Assembly (NCBI RefSeq): GCF_005160265.1
Contig: NZ_CP039865.1
Coordinates: 1,822,828-1,886,827 of the forward strand
DNA length: 64,000 bases
Source of the DNA: Phreatobacter aquaticus
Lineage (GTDB): Bacteria > Pseudomonadota > Alphaproteobacteria > Rhizobiales > Phreatobacteraceae
Reading direction: 5' to 3'
Made by a program: the position numbers and the translations under genes. Under the pieces are notes generated by a model. It did not search any database and was not told the DNA's origin. It saw nothing but the letters and a program-made list of their open reading frames with translations. Positions 8,164 through 16,585 of this stretch are shown here, one piece after another; the stretch's first letter is position 1, and every line of letters begins with the position of its first letter.

Positions 8164-10596
8164 ATGGCCGAACCCACCGCCAATCCGCAGCCAACCCTTG
8201 CCGAACGGGCAATGGCGGCGCGTTCCGGCGCGGCTGCGGCGGGCTATCTCGCCGGCCTCAATCCCGAGCAACGCGAGGCGGTCGAGACGCTCGACGGCCC
8301 GGTTCTGGTGCTGGCCGGCGCCGGCACCGGCAAGACCCGGGTTCTGACCACCCGCATCGCCCACATTCTCAGCCTGCGCAAAGCCTGGCCGGGCGAGATC
8401 CTGGCCGTGACCTTCACCAACAAGGCCGCGCGCGAGATGAAGGAGCGCATCGGCAAGCTGGTCGGTGAGGCGGTCGAGGGCATGCCCTGGCTCGGCACAT
8501 TCCACGCCACCGGCGTCAAGATCCTGCGCCGTCACGCGGAACTCGTCGGACTGAAGCCCGGCTTCACCATCCTCGACACCGACGACCAGGTGCGCCTCCT
8601 CAAGCAGCTCATCGCGGCCGAGAATATCGACGAGAAGCGCTGGCCGGCCCGCATGCTCGCCGGTGCGATCGACGGCTGGAAGAACCGCGCGCTGACGCCC
8701 GACAAGGTTCCGGCCGGCGAGGGCGGTGCCTATGCCAACGGCCTCGGCGTCAAGCTCTATGCCGATTACCAGGCCCGGCTAAAGACGCTGAACGCCGTCG
8801 ACTTCGGCGACCTTCTGCTCGAGGTCATCCGGCTGTTCCGCGAGAACCCGGAAGTGCTGGCGCAGTATCAGGCGAAGTTCCGCTACCTGCTGGTGGACGA
8901 GTACCAGGACACCAATGTCGCCCAATATCTCTGGCTGCGGCTGCTCGCCCAGCGCAAGCCGGGCGAGATCCAGAACATCTGCTGCGTCGGCGACGACGAC
9001 CAGTCGATCTATGGCTGGCGTGGCGCCGAGGTCGACAACATCCTGCGCTTCGACAAGGACTTTCCCGGCGCCAAGGTGGTCCGGCTGGAGCGCAACTATC
9101 GCTCCACCGGCCATATCCTGGCCACCGCCGCCCATCTCATCGCCCATAACGAGGGCCGGCTCGGCAAGACGCTGTTCACCGACGGCGAGGATGGCGAGAA
9201 GCCGGCACTCACCTCCGTGTGGGATTCGGAGGAAGAGGCGCGCTCCATCGGCGAGGAGATCGAACAGATCCAGCGCCAGGGCGACAGCCTCAACGAAGTC
9301 GCGATCCTGGTGCGGGCCTCGTTCCAGATGCGCGAATTCGAAGACCGGTTCATCACGATCGGTCTGCCCTACCGGGTGATCGGCGGTCCGCGCTTCTACG
9401 AGCGCCTCGAAGTGCGCGATGCGCTGGCCTATCTGCGCTGCGTCGCCTCTCCCTCCGACGACCTTGCCTTCGAGCGCATCGTCAACACGCCGAAGCGTGG
9501 CCTGGGCGACGCCACCCTGCAGCTTCTGCACGACCATGCGCGCGCCCGGCAGGTGCCGCTGATGCAGGCCGCCAAGGTGATGGTCGAGACCGAGGACCTG
9601 AAGCCCAAGGTGCGCGGTGCGCTCCGCAGCCTGATCGAGAACTTCGACCGCTGGACATCCAAGCTCGACCTCCTGCCGCAGAACGAACTGGCCGAGCTGG
9701 TTCTCGAGGAGAGCGGCTATACCGAGATGTGGCAGAAGGACCGCACCGCCGAGGCGGCCGGTCGCCTGGAAAACCTCAAGGAGCTTGTGCGCTCCATGGA
9801 GGAGTTCGAGAGCCTGTCAGGCTTCCTGGAACATATCGCTCTTGTCACCGATGCGCGCGGCGAGGGCGAGACGGAAGACGCGGTGTCGATCATGACGCTG
9901 CACTCGGCCAAGGGCCTCGAATTCGAGACCGTCTTCCTGCCCGGCTGGGAGGAAGGCCTGTTCCCGCACCAGCGCTCGCTCGACGAGAACGGTCGCGCCG
10001 GTCTCGAGGAGGAGCGCCGCCTGGCCTATGTCGGCATTACCCGCGCCAGGCGGAAGGCGCGCATCTATTTTGCCGGCAACAGACGCATTCACGGCCTCTG
10101 GCAATCGACTGTGCCGAGCCGCTTCGTCAATGAATTGCCCGGTGACCACGTGGCCATTTCCGAGGGGCTCGGCACCGCCGGCTATGGCGGCATGGGCCGC
10201 GGCGGCTTTGGCCAGAGCCGGTTCGACAAGGCCGAGAGCTTCGGCTCGACCTATCAGACGCCGGGCTGGCAGCGCGCCCAGGCGCAAAAGTCGCTTGCCG
10301 ATGCCCAGGGCCGTTTCACCGGCCGCACCGGCAGCCAGGCCTTCGGTTCGACCTTCGCCGAGGGGCGCGGCGGCTTCCAGGGGCGCCTGACAGATCGCAC
10401 ACCGTCGGGACGCCTGATCGAGGGCGAGCTCGTCGCCAAATCCGGCGAGCCCTCGCGCTACAAGACAGGCGACCGCGTGTTCCATCTGAAGTTCGGCTAT
10501 GGCGACGTGGTCTCGGCGGATGGCAACAAGCTGCTCGTCCAGTTCGACAAGGCCGGCGAGAAGCGTGTGGTCGACAGCTTCGTCGAGGCGGCATGA
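8164..10596 (+). CDS. pcrA: ATP-dependent DNA helicase, UvrD/PcrA type
   Basis: An 810-residue SF1A 3'-5' helicase for repair and replication-fork maintenance. Motifs in order: Q-motif LNPEQREAV (~32-40), Walker A AGAGTGKT (51-58), Walker B DEYQDTN, motif III GDDDQSIYGWRGA, motif IV LERNYRS, motif V MTLHSAKGLEFETVFLPG and motif VI LAYVGITRARRKARI. The C-terminus has a Gly/Phe-rich linker and a Tudor-like domain (GDRVFHLKFGYGDVV to the end), found in PcrA/UvrD proteins and known to contact RNA polymerase. ATG 8164 is chosen; the open frame upstream runs back through the terminator and is noncoding. It is preceded by the 8063-8088 stem-loop, so it has its own promoter. Confidence 0.95.
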   Translation: MAEPTANPQPTLAERAMAARSGAAAAGYLAGLNPEQREAVETLDGPVLVLAGAGTGKTRVLTTRIAHILSLRKAWPGEILAVTFTNKAAREMKERIGKLVGEAVEGMPWLGTFHATGVKILRRHAELVGLKPGFTILDTDDQVRLLKQLIAAENIDEKRWPARMLAGAIDGWKNRALTPDKVPAGEGGAYANGLGVKLYADYQARLKTLNAVDFGDLLLEVIRLFRENPEVLAQYQAKFRYLLVDEYQDTNVAQYLWLRLLAQRKPGEIQNICCVGDDDQSIYGWRGAEVDNILRFDKDFPGAKVVRLERNYRSTGHILATAAHLIAHNEGRLGKTLFTDGEDGEKPALTSVWDSEEEARSIGEEIEQIQRQGDSLNEVAILVRASFQMREFEDRFITIGLPYRVIGGPRFYERLEVRDALAYLRCVASPSDDLAFERIVNTPKRGLGDATLQLLHDHARARQVPLMQAAKVMVETEDLKPKVRGALRSLIENFDRWTSKLDLLPQNELAELVLEESGYTEMWQKDRTAEAAGRLENLKELVRSMEEFESLSGFLEHIALVTDARGEGETEDAVSIMTLHSAKGLEFETVFLPGWEEGLFPHQRSLDENGRAGLEEERRLAYVGITRARRKARIYFAGNRRIHGLWQSTVPSRFVNELPGDHVAISEGLGTAGYGGMGRGGFGQSRFDKAESFGSTYQTPGWQRAQAQKSLADAQGRFTGRTGSQAFGSTFAEGRGGFQGRLTDRTPSGRLIEGELVAKSGEPSRYKTGDRVFHLKFGYGDVVSADGNKLLVQFDKAGEKRVVDSFVEAA

Positions 10597-10628
10597 GCGC
10601 TGTCGCCTAGCCGGCATTGCGGAGGGTG

Positions 10629-11372
10629 TCAGTTCTTCTGGAACAGCGCCCGGATATCGTCGGTCACCGGCAGGATCGCGATCGTGAAGATCACGAGGCT
10701 GAGGATATAGGCGAACGAGAAACCGGCCTGCTTGAAGCAGACGGCGCCGACAATGCCGCCGACGAAGAACATCCCGCACAACACGCTGAGCAGCCAGAGC
10801 TTGGGGCGGTCCGCCCTGACCGGCTCGGCGTCCTTGCTGACGTTGATGTAGAGCAGCTTGCCGAGCTCGATGCCGATATCCGTGGTGATGCCCGTGACAT
10901 GGGTCGTCCGGATGCGGCTCTTCGACAGCTTGGTGATGATGGCATTCTGCAATCCCATGATGAAGCAGAGCAGCATCACGGTCGACGGCACGAAGAACCA
11001 GACATTGTGCTGGAGCAGGGGCCCGAGCGCGCCGAAAAGCGCCAGCAGCAGGGCTTCCAGCACGAGCGGAAAGGCATATTCGCTGTGCAGCTTCAGGCGC
11101 CGGCCCCAGTTCACCAGAATGGCCGAGACGCCAGCGCCCGCCACGAAGGACAGGAAGGCCCCGAGACCGCCGGCAACCAGGCTCAGATCGCCGAGCACGA
11201 TATTGTCGGCCATGGCCGAGACAATGCCCGACATATGCGAAGTGTATTGCTGGACGGCCATGAACCCGCCCGCATTGGCCGCTCCGGCGACGAAGGTCAG
11301 GACGAAGGCAAGGTGGCGGTCAGCCTCCTCGCTGCGATCCCGTTTCGTCAGATGGCGGAAATAATAGTCCAT
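10629..11372 (-). CDS. DUF1275 (YoaK family) membrane protein
   Basis: A 247-residue inner-membrane protein with about six predicted helices. Family features are the first-helix segment VLTFVAGAANAGGFMAVQQYTSHMSG (residues ~25-50), with the Asn/Gly/Gln cluster and SHMSG, and the later conserved LGLQNAIITK-type helix (MGLQNAIITKLSKSRIRTTHVTG). DUF1275 proteins are widespread and uncharacterised; a small-molecule transport role has been suggested but not shown. It is convergent with pcrA, with 32 bases between the stops. The assignment rests on sequence pattern and length. Confidence 0.85.
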   Translation of the reverse strand: MDYYFRHLTKRDRSEEADRHLAFVLTFVAGAANAGGFMAVQQYTSHMSGIVSAMADNIVLGDLSLVAGGLGAFLSFVAGAGVSAILVNWGRRLKLHSEYAFPLVLEALLLALFGALGPLLQHNVWFFVPSTVMLLCFIMGLQNAIITKLSKSRIRTTHVTGITTDIGIELGKLLYINVSKDAEPVRADRPKLWLLSVLCGMFFVGGIVGAVCFKQAGFSFAYILSLVIFTIAILPVTDDIRALFQKN

Positions 11373-11559
11373 CGCGCATCGACGCCCCTATGCCGCGGGG
11401 GAGATACCCGCCCGCAGCTGACCAGGTGGTGTGGCTGTCGGGGCAGATGTCGTGCGCATGGCGGGAAATCCTCGCTGGTGTCCCCTGCGATCAGCAGGCG
11501 ATGCACTGTCATCCTATACCCAGCGAGGCCCGGTGGAAGTCCCGATCTTCGGTCGCGTG

Positions 11560-12618
11560 CTAGCGCGCCTTCTGCTGGATGACGCCATACCAGCCGAGGC
11601 CGCGATAGGTCTCATAGCCCGGCGTCAGGTGGAATGCGGTCGTCGTGCCGTCGGGACCGGTGATGCATCCGGAAGCCTGCCCACCGGTCGCCAGAGGGAC
11701 CGTCTCGGTCAGGACACCCGCACCATCCGAGCTCGCCAGGACCCGGTTCTGGGCATCGACCAGAAGCACGCGGCTGCGCCGGGCTTCCTCTTGCGTGAGC
11801 CTGACGCCCCTGACGATGGTTTCCGCCTGCGGCTGCCAGTCGAAATGGACGGCCAGCACGCCGAGCGGCTTGCCATTGACCCGCCCGCCGTCGCGCACAG
11901 CGGTGGCATAGGTGGCAACCTCGGCACCATTGAGCGGGCCGCAGCGCGAGACATCGGAGACCGTGTAATCGTCGCCGGAGCGCAGGCCCATCGCATCGCG
12001 GAACCAGCGTTCCCCGCGCACAGATTGGCCGGTCACCGGAAAGCGCTCGGGGCGCCCGTTGGCGATGATCGTGCCGTCGGCGTCGCACAGCCAGAGATCG
12101 AGATAGACGGTATAGGCGGCAAGGATGACCGCCAGCCGCGAACTGGCGAAGGCGGCAGCCTCGCTGCCGCCGGCGAGGGCGTCGACCACGGCGGAATCGG
12201 TCGCCCACCAGCGCACGTCGCAGGTCCGCTCATAGAGATTGCGGTCCATGATCTCGATCGCGTTGAGCGCGAGATCGACCAGCCGGTCGCCCGCCGCGGT
12301 GCGGGCCATGGTCAGCGTCATGGTCTCGAGGGCGCCGATCTGCTCGGCGAGTTCGCGCGACAGCGTGTCGGCGATCTCGCCCACCGTCGTCGAGATCTGG
12401 CGCACTTCGGCGGCCACCACCGAGAAGCCGCGCCCCTGGTCGCCAGCGCGCGCCGCTTCGATCAGCGCATTGAGCGCCAGCATGCGCAGGCTGTTGGTCA
12501 CTTTCTGGATGTCGTCGATCTTGCCATTGGCCACCCCCCGGACGGAGCGGGCCAGGGTGATGATGTTGTCGAGGGTGGGGGAGGAGGAGTCCGGGATCGA
12601 TCGGGCAGGCACTGACAT
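11560..12618 (-). CDS. Soluble methyl-accepting chemotaxis-like protein with C-terminal PDC/Cache-type sensor domain
   Basis: A 352-residue protein without a signal peptide or membrane helix, starting at ATG 12618 (MSVPARSIPD). Residues ~35-85 carry the chemoreceptor hairpin tip: L-A-L-N-A-L-I-E-A-A-R-A-G-D-Q-G-R-G-F followed by SVVAAEVRQI, the CheA/CheW contact region. Residues ~125-350 look like a PDC/Cache-type sensor (RWWATDSAVVDAL, then LWLCDADGTIIANG and GERWFRDAM). The order, signalling part first and sensor last, is the reverse of a classical transmembrane receptor, and the coiled-coil is very short with no visible methylation helices. It may sense a cytoplasmic ligand or act as an adaptor to a chemotaxis array. 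No che genes are nearby. Confidence 0.8.
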   Translation of the reverse strand: MSVPARSIPDSSSPTLDNIITLARSVRGVANGKIDDIQKVTNSLRMLALNALIEAARAGDQGRGFSVVAAEVRQISTTVGEIADTLSRELAEQIGALETMTLTMARTAAGDRLVDLALNAIEIMDRNLYERTCDVRWWATDSAVVDALAGGSEAAAFASSRLAVILAAYTVYLDLWLCDADGTIIANGRPERFPVTGQSVRGERWFRDAMGLRSGDDYTVSDVSRCGPLNGAEVATYATAVRDGGRVNGKPLGVLAVHFDWQPQAETIVRGVRLTQEEARRSRVLLVDAQNRVLASSDGAGVLTETVPLATGGQASGCITGPDGTTTAFHLTPGYETYRGLGWYGVIQQKAR

Positions 12619-12710
12619 GGGGCGACGACCTTGTTTGCACTGGCCCGAAGCTCCCCGATGCTGGTTAATCAAGAATGAAATGCCAGCAAGATCAGATGAT
12701 TAGATGAAAA

Positions 12711-12772
12711 TTTGTGCAGCCTCTGACGTTACGGAAGGTAACGTGGTCTGCCCGTCAGCGGTGCTGCACAAA
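12711..12772. promoter_or_regulatory. Nested inverted repeats between the chemoreceptor gene and prmA
   Basis: An outer perfect 10-bp inverted repeat TTTGTGCAGC (12711-12720) / GCTGCACAAA (12763-12772) encloses two alternative stems that share bases and cannot form together: CTGACG (12723-12728) / CGTCAG (12753-12758), and ACGTTAC (12726-12732) / GTAACGT (12738-12744). It could be an operator array for either divergent gene or a switching RNA leader. No known riboswitch is recognised. Confidence 0.45.
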
Positions 12773-12820
12773 CCTTGAGCATTTCCATGCTCTGTGGGCC
12801 GTGGGCACGTTTGCGCCGAG

Positions 12821-12855
12821 CGGGTCAAAACCCCTGCGAAGGCAGCCTTGACCCG
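12821..12855. promoter_or_regulatory. Hairpin in the prmA leader
   Basis: A perfect 8-bp inverted repeat CGGGTCAA (12821-12828) / TTGACCCG (12848-12855) with a 19-base spacer, ending 33 bases before the prmA ATG. It is the second structured element in this intergenic region; its role (operator or leader hairpin) is not known. Confidence 0.4.
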
Positions 12856-12888
12856 TGACAGGCAGCCGTCGCCGCTTTATGGAACACC

Positions 12889-13791
12889 ATGCTCGAAGGT
12901 CTGCACCCCGTGTCACCCACCCATCTCATGCGTCTGGAAACCTCGGAGCGCGCCGCAAGGCGCGTCGCCGACATCGTCTCCGAAACCTTCGACCCGGCGG
13001 AGACCGCGGTCGCCGCCTTCGAGGCGCCCGACGGCAAGATCTGGCTGGTCGAGGTGTTCTTCCGCGAACAGCCGGACGAAGCCAATGTGCGCGAACTGGT
13101 GCGGGCGGCGGCTGGCGATCCCGTCGCAGCCTGCCTGACCTTCCATGCGATCGAATCCAAGGACTGGGTGCGGACCTCGCTGGATGGCCTGAAGCCGGTC
13201 CAGTCCGGCCGCTTCACTGTCTTCGGCAGCCACGACCGCGACAAGGTCGCGCTGAACGCGATCCCCATCGAAATCGAGGCGGCGCTCGCCTTCGGCACCG
13301 GCCATCACGGCACGACGCTCGGCTGCCTCAATGCGATCGACCGGCTGGCCAAGCGCGGCCGCGCCTTCCGTCCGCTCGATGTCGGCACCGGCACCGGTGT
13401 TCTGGCGATTGCCGCCGCTCTGCGCCACCGCGTTCCGGTGCTCGCCTCCGACATCGATGCCATCTCGGTCATCGCCGCGCGCGAGAATGCGGTGATCAAC
13501 AAGGCCCGGGCCTATGCCCAGGTGATCCATGCCGCCGGCCTGAAGGATGCGCGGTTCCGCCGTGGCGCGCCCTATGATCTGGTGCTCGCCAATATCCTCC
13601 CGCGCCCGCTGGTGGGCCTGGCGACCGATCTCGTCCGCCTCGTCGCGCCGGGCGGCACCGTGGTGCTGTCGGGCATCATTCCGCCCCACGCCAACCTGGT
13701 CATCTCGGCCTACCGCGACCGCGGCCTCCATCTGGTGAGCCGGCAATTGATCGAAGGCTGGGTGACGCTGACCATGCAGCGCGGGCGCTGA
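12889..13791 (+). CDS. prmA: Ribosomal protein L11 methyltransferase PrmA
   Basis: A 300-residue S-adenosylmethionine-dependent enzyme that methylates lysines and the N-terminus of ribosomal protein L11. The signature is complete: AFGTGHHGTT (134-143), which closes over SAM, motif I LDVGTGTGVLAI (163-174), acidic SDID (187-190) and the catalytic-loop LANILPRPL (233-241). The N-terminal substrate-binding domain (residues 1-~115) is present but weakly conserved, as usual in alphaproteobacteria. Start ATG 12889 (MLEGLHPVSP); an internal ATG 13 codons later is possible. The leader of at least 116 bases holds two inverted-repeat structures. Confidence 0.93.
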   Translation: MLEGLHPVSPTHLMRLETSERAARRVADIVSETFDPAETAVAAFEAPDGKIWLVEVFFREQPDEANVRELVRAAAGDPVAACLTFHAIESKDWVRTSLDGLKPVQSGRFTVFGSHDRDKVALNAIPIEIEAALAFGTGHHGTTLGCLNAIDRLAKRGRAFRPLDVGTGTGVLAIAAALRHRVPVLASDIDAISVIAARENAVINKARAYAQVIHAAGLKDARFRRGAPYDLVLANILPRPLVGLATDLVRLVAPGGTVVLSGIIPPHANLVISAYRDRGLHLVSRQLIEGWVTLTMQRGR

Positions 13792-13884
13792 GTCCCGCAT
13801 TGGCTGTCGCCATCGGCTGGCCGGCCTGCTTGCGCACCGCGCCCGTGCAATGATCAACTCCGCCTCCCCGACGGGAGAGGCTCT

Positions 13885-16338
13885 ATGTTGCGCATCATCG
13901 GCAAGCTCGCGAAATGGACCCTGGTCCTTGTCCTGCTGCTGGTCGTCGCGGCCGTGGGCGGTGCGCTCTGGTACTGGCGCGCCGTCGAGCCGCAGGTGGC
14001 GGGAACGCTTGGCGTTCCGGGCTTCGACCGCCCGGTCGAGATCGTCCGCGATCGCGAGGGCGTCGCCCATATCTTCGCCGCAACCGACACCGACGCCAGC
14101 GCGGCGCTCGGCTTCGTCCATGCCCAGGACCGCCTGTGGCAGCTGGATTTGAACCGCCGCATCGCCAATGGGCGGCTGTCGGAGATCGTCGGGCCGCCGG
14201 GGCTGGAGACCGATCGCTTCCTGCGCACCATCGGCATTCGCCGCACGGCGGAAGCGATCTGGCGCAATGTCGATGCCGAGACCCGCGCGCACCTGCTGGC
14301 CTATGCGCGCGGCGTCAACGCCTTCCTCGAAACATCGACCTCGCCGCTGCCGCCGGAATTCCAGATCCTGCGAGCACCCCGACCCGAGCCCTGGACACCG
14401 GTCGATTCCATCGGCTGGTCGCTGATGATGGCGCTCGACCTCGGCGGCAATCTGAACAGCGAGATCATGCGCCTCAGGCTCGCCCAGGCCGGCCTGTCGA
14501 TGGAGCGGATCGGGCAGATCCTGCCGCCCTATCCCGGCGAGACCTGGCCGGCGCTTCCCGACTACACCGCGCTCTACAAGGCGCTGGGGCCCGAGGCGCG
14601 CGCCGCCGCCGAAGCCATCCGGCCCTTCGACATTGGACTTGAGGGCATAGGTTCCAACAACTGGGTCGTGTCCGGCGCCCGCTCCGAGACCGGCAAGCCG
14701 CTGCTCGCCAACGATCCACATCTCGGGCTTTCGGCCCCGGCGCTCTGGTATTTCGCACGGATGACCTCGCCGGCTGGAACGGTGATCGGCGCGAGCCTGC
14801 CCGGCACGCCCGGCATCATCCTCGGGCGCAACGAGCGCATCGCCTGGGGCTTCACCAATACCGGCCCCGACGTGCAGGACCTCTATATCGAGAAGGTCGA
14901 TGGCCGTGATCCCATGCTCTACCAGGCGCCGGGGGGCTGGCAGCGCTTCGACACCGTCCAGGAGCGCATCAAGGTCAGGGGAGCCGCCGATGTCACGCTG
15001 ACGGTGCGCATCTCGCGTCACGGGCCGGTTATTTCCGATGGCGCCTCGCGCGGCGCCACGACGGCCACGCCGCGCGGCTATGCCCTGGCGCTGCGCTGGA
15101 CCGCGCTCAGCCCCGACAACCTGACGGTGCAGGCGGCAAGCCGGATGAACCGGGCGGCCAATTGGCCCGAATTCCTCGAGGCCGTCCGCCATTTCCACTC
15201 GCCGCAACAGAACATGGTCTATGCCGATGTCGACGGAAACATCGGCTATGTCGCGGCCGGACAGGTGCCGATCCGCAAGCCGGACAACGACCTGCGCGGC
15301 CTGTTTCCGGCGCCCGGCTGGGACGCCCGCTATGACTGGGCGGGCTTCATCCCGTTCGGCGAATTGCCGCGCGAGTACAATCCCGAGCGTGGCTATCGCC
15401 TCACCGCCAATGAGCGCATCACGCCGGAGAACTACCCCCATCACATCACTTCGGAATGGGCGACCCCGCACCGCGCCGATCGCATTCGTGAGCTGCTGGC
15501 GGCCCGCGACAAGCACTCCCTCGACAGTTTCCGCGTGATCCAGTCCGACCATCGGTCGAACGCTGTCCGCGAGATCCTGCCGCTGCTGATCGCCGCCTAT
15601 CCCACCGGCGACGAGGAGCGCCGGCGCGCGACACCGCCCCGCGAGCGGCAGGTGCTGGATCTCCTCAAGAGCTTCGACGGCACGATGGCGACCGACCGGG
15701 CCGAGCCCCTGATCGTCACGGCCTGGCTGCGTGAACTCACCCGCCTCGTCTATGCCGACGAACTGGGGCCACGGCTCTTCGCTGACTATTGGGACCAGCG
15801 GCAGGTCTTCATGATGTCGGTCCTGCGCAACGAGGGCGGCGCGGGCAGCTGGTGCGCCAGCCGCACGGTCCCCGCAACCTCCTGCGCGACGCTCGCCTCG
15901 CGGGCGCTGGAACTGGCGCTCGACGATCTGGAGAAGCGCTATGGCGCCGACCGGTCAGCCTGGCGCTGGGGCGTGGCTCACGATGCCCGCTCCGAACATC
16001 GCCCCTTCGCGCGCGTCGCGTCGCTCGCTCGTTTCTTCGATGTGCGCGTTCCCGTGCCCGGCGATACTTACACGGTCAACGTCAATCGCCACACGATCCG
16101 CAATGACGAGGAACCGTTCGTGTCGCGCCATTCGGCGTCGCTCCGCGCGCTCTACGACATGGCCGATCCCGAACGCTCGGTGTTCATCCACTCGACGGGA
16201 CAGTCGGGCCTGCCGACCTCGTCGCTCTACCGCAATCTCGCTGAGCGATGGGCGCGGGTCGACTACATCCCCATGCGCACCCGCCGCGCGGATATCGAAC
16301 AGGGCGCGATTGGGACCTTGAGGCTCAATCCGCGCTGA
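13885..16338 (+). CDS. Penicillin acylase family Ntn-hydrolase
   Basis: An 817-residue protein of the penicillin G acylase / quorum-quenching acylase (PvdQ, AhlM) superfamily, which cleaves amide-linked acyl groups in the periplasm. Residues 10-30 form a signal anchor or signal peptide. The autocatalytic processing site is G-S-N-N-W (256-260); Ser257 would become the N-terminal nucleophile of the large subunit after removal of a spacer. Further conserved stretches are LANDPHLGLSAPALWY and IPGRNERIAWGFTN-like GIILGRNERIAWGFTNT. The C-terminal half contains the beta-subunit core (QSGLPTSSLYRNLAERW). The substrate could be beta-lactams, N-acyl homoserine lactones or others; sequence alone does not decide. 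It stands alone, 93 bases after prmA. Confidence 0.88.
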   Translation: MLRIIGKLAKWTLVLVLLLVVAAVGGALWYWRAVEPQVAGTLGVPGFDRPVEIVRDREGVAHIFAATDTDASAALGFVHAQDRLWQLDLNRRIANGRLSEIVGPPGLETDRFLRTIGIRRTAEAIWRNVDAETRAHLLAYARGVNAFLETSTSPLPPEFQILRAPRPEPWTPVDSIGWSLMMALDLGGNLNSEIMRLRLAQAGLSMERIGQILPPYPGETWPALPDYTALYKALGPEARAAAEAIRPFDIGLEGIGSNNWVVSGARSETGKPLLANDPHLGLSAPALWYFARMTSPAGTVIGASLPGTPGIILGRNERIAWGFTNTGPDVQDLYIEKVDGRDPMLYQAPGGWQRFDTVQERIKVRGAADVTLTVRISRHGPVISDGASRGATTATPRGYALALRWTALSPDNLTVQAASRMNRAANWPEFLEAVRHFHSPQQNMVYADVDGNIGYVAAGQVPIRKPDNDLRGLFPAPGWDARYDWAGFIPFGELPREYNPERGYRLTANERITPENYPHHITSEWATPHRADRIRELLAARDKHSLDSFRVIQSDHRSNAVREILPLLIAAYPTGDEERRRATPPRERQVLDLLKSFDGTMATDRAEPLIVTAWLRELTRLVYADELGPRLFADYWDQRQVFMMSVLRNEGGAGSWCASRTVPATSCATLASRALELALDDLEKRYGADRSAWRWGVAHDARSEHRPFARVASLARFFDVRVPVPGDTYTVNVNRHTIRNDEEPFVSRHSASLRALYDMADPERSVFIHSTGQSGLPTSSLYRNLAERWARVDYIPMRTRRADIEQGAIGTLRLNPR

Positions 16339-16414
16339 GGCGGTTCTGAACGCCAGTGATGGCGTGGTGCTGAAACAGGGCTTCCTCACCGGCTGTCAGC
16401 CAAGCCGACGCTTG

Positions 16415-16574
16415 CCCCTCACCCTGACCCTCTCCCCGCCAGCGGGGAGAGGGAACGCCTCCGCTCTCCATCCACCGTCGATCTGTCGGAACCAGCGGGA
16501 GAACCGCGCGGTCTCAAAGAGAGCGCAATCTGTTCCCTCTCCCCGCCTGCGGGGAGAGGGCTAGGGTGAGGGGC
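16415..16574. repeat. Pair of inverted 'CTCTCCCCG' intergenic repeats
   Basis: Two oppositely oriented copies of a Rhizobiales-type palindromic repeat. The left copy (16415-16455) reads CCCCTCACCCTGACCC, then TCTCCCCGCCAGCGGGGAGA; the right copy (16533-16574) reads the reverse, TCTCCCCGCCTGCGGGGAGA, then GGGTGAGGGG. Each unit is itself a hairpin, and together they can form a long stem downstream of both convergent genes (acylase homologue and gor). They probably act as REP-like mobile repeats and transcription-end structures. Confidence 0.75.
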
Positions 16575-16585
16575 GGGGCGGAGGC

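Noticed and set aside
12913-15552. 879-codon open frame antisense to prmA and the acylase gene
   Set aside because: Typical high-GC antisense shadow: His/Arg/Gly-rich, no motifs; the sense strand has complete catalytic signatures.
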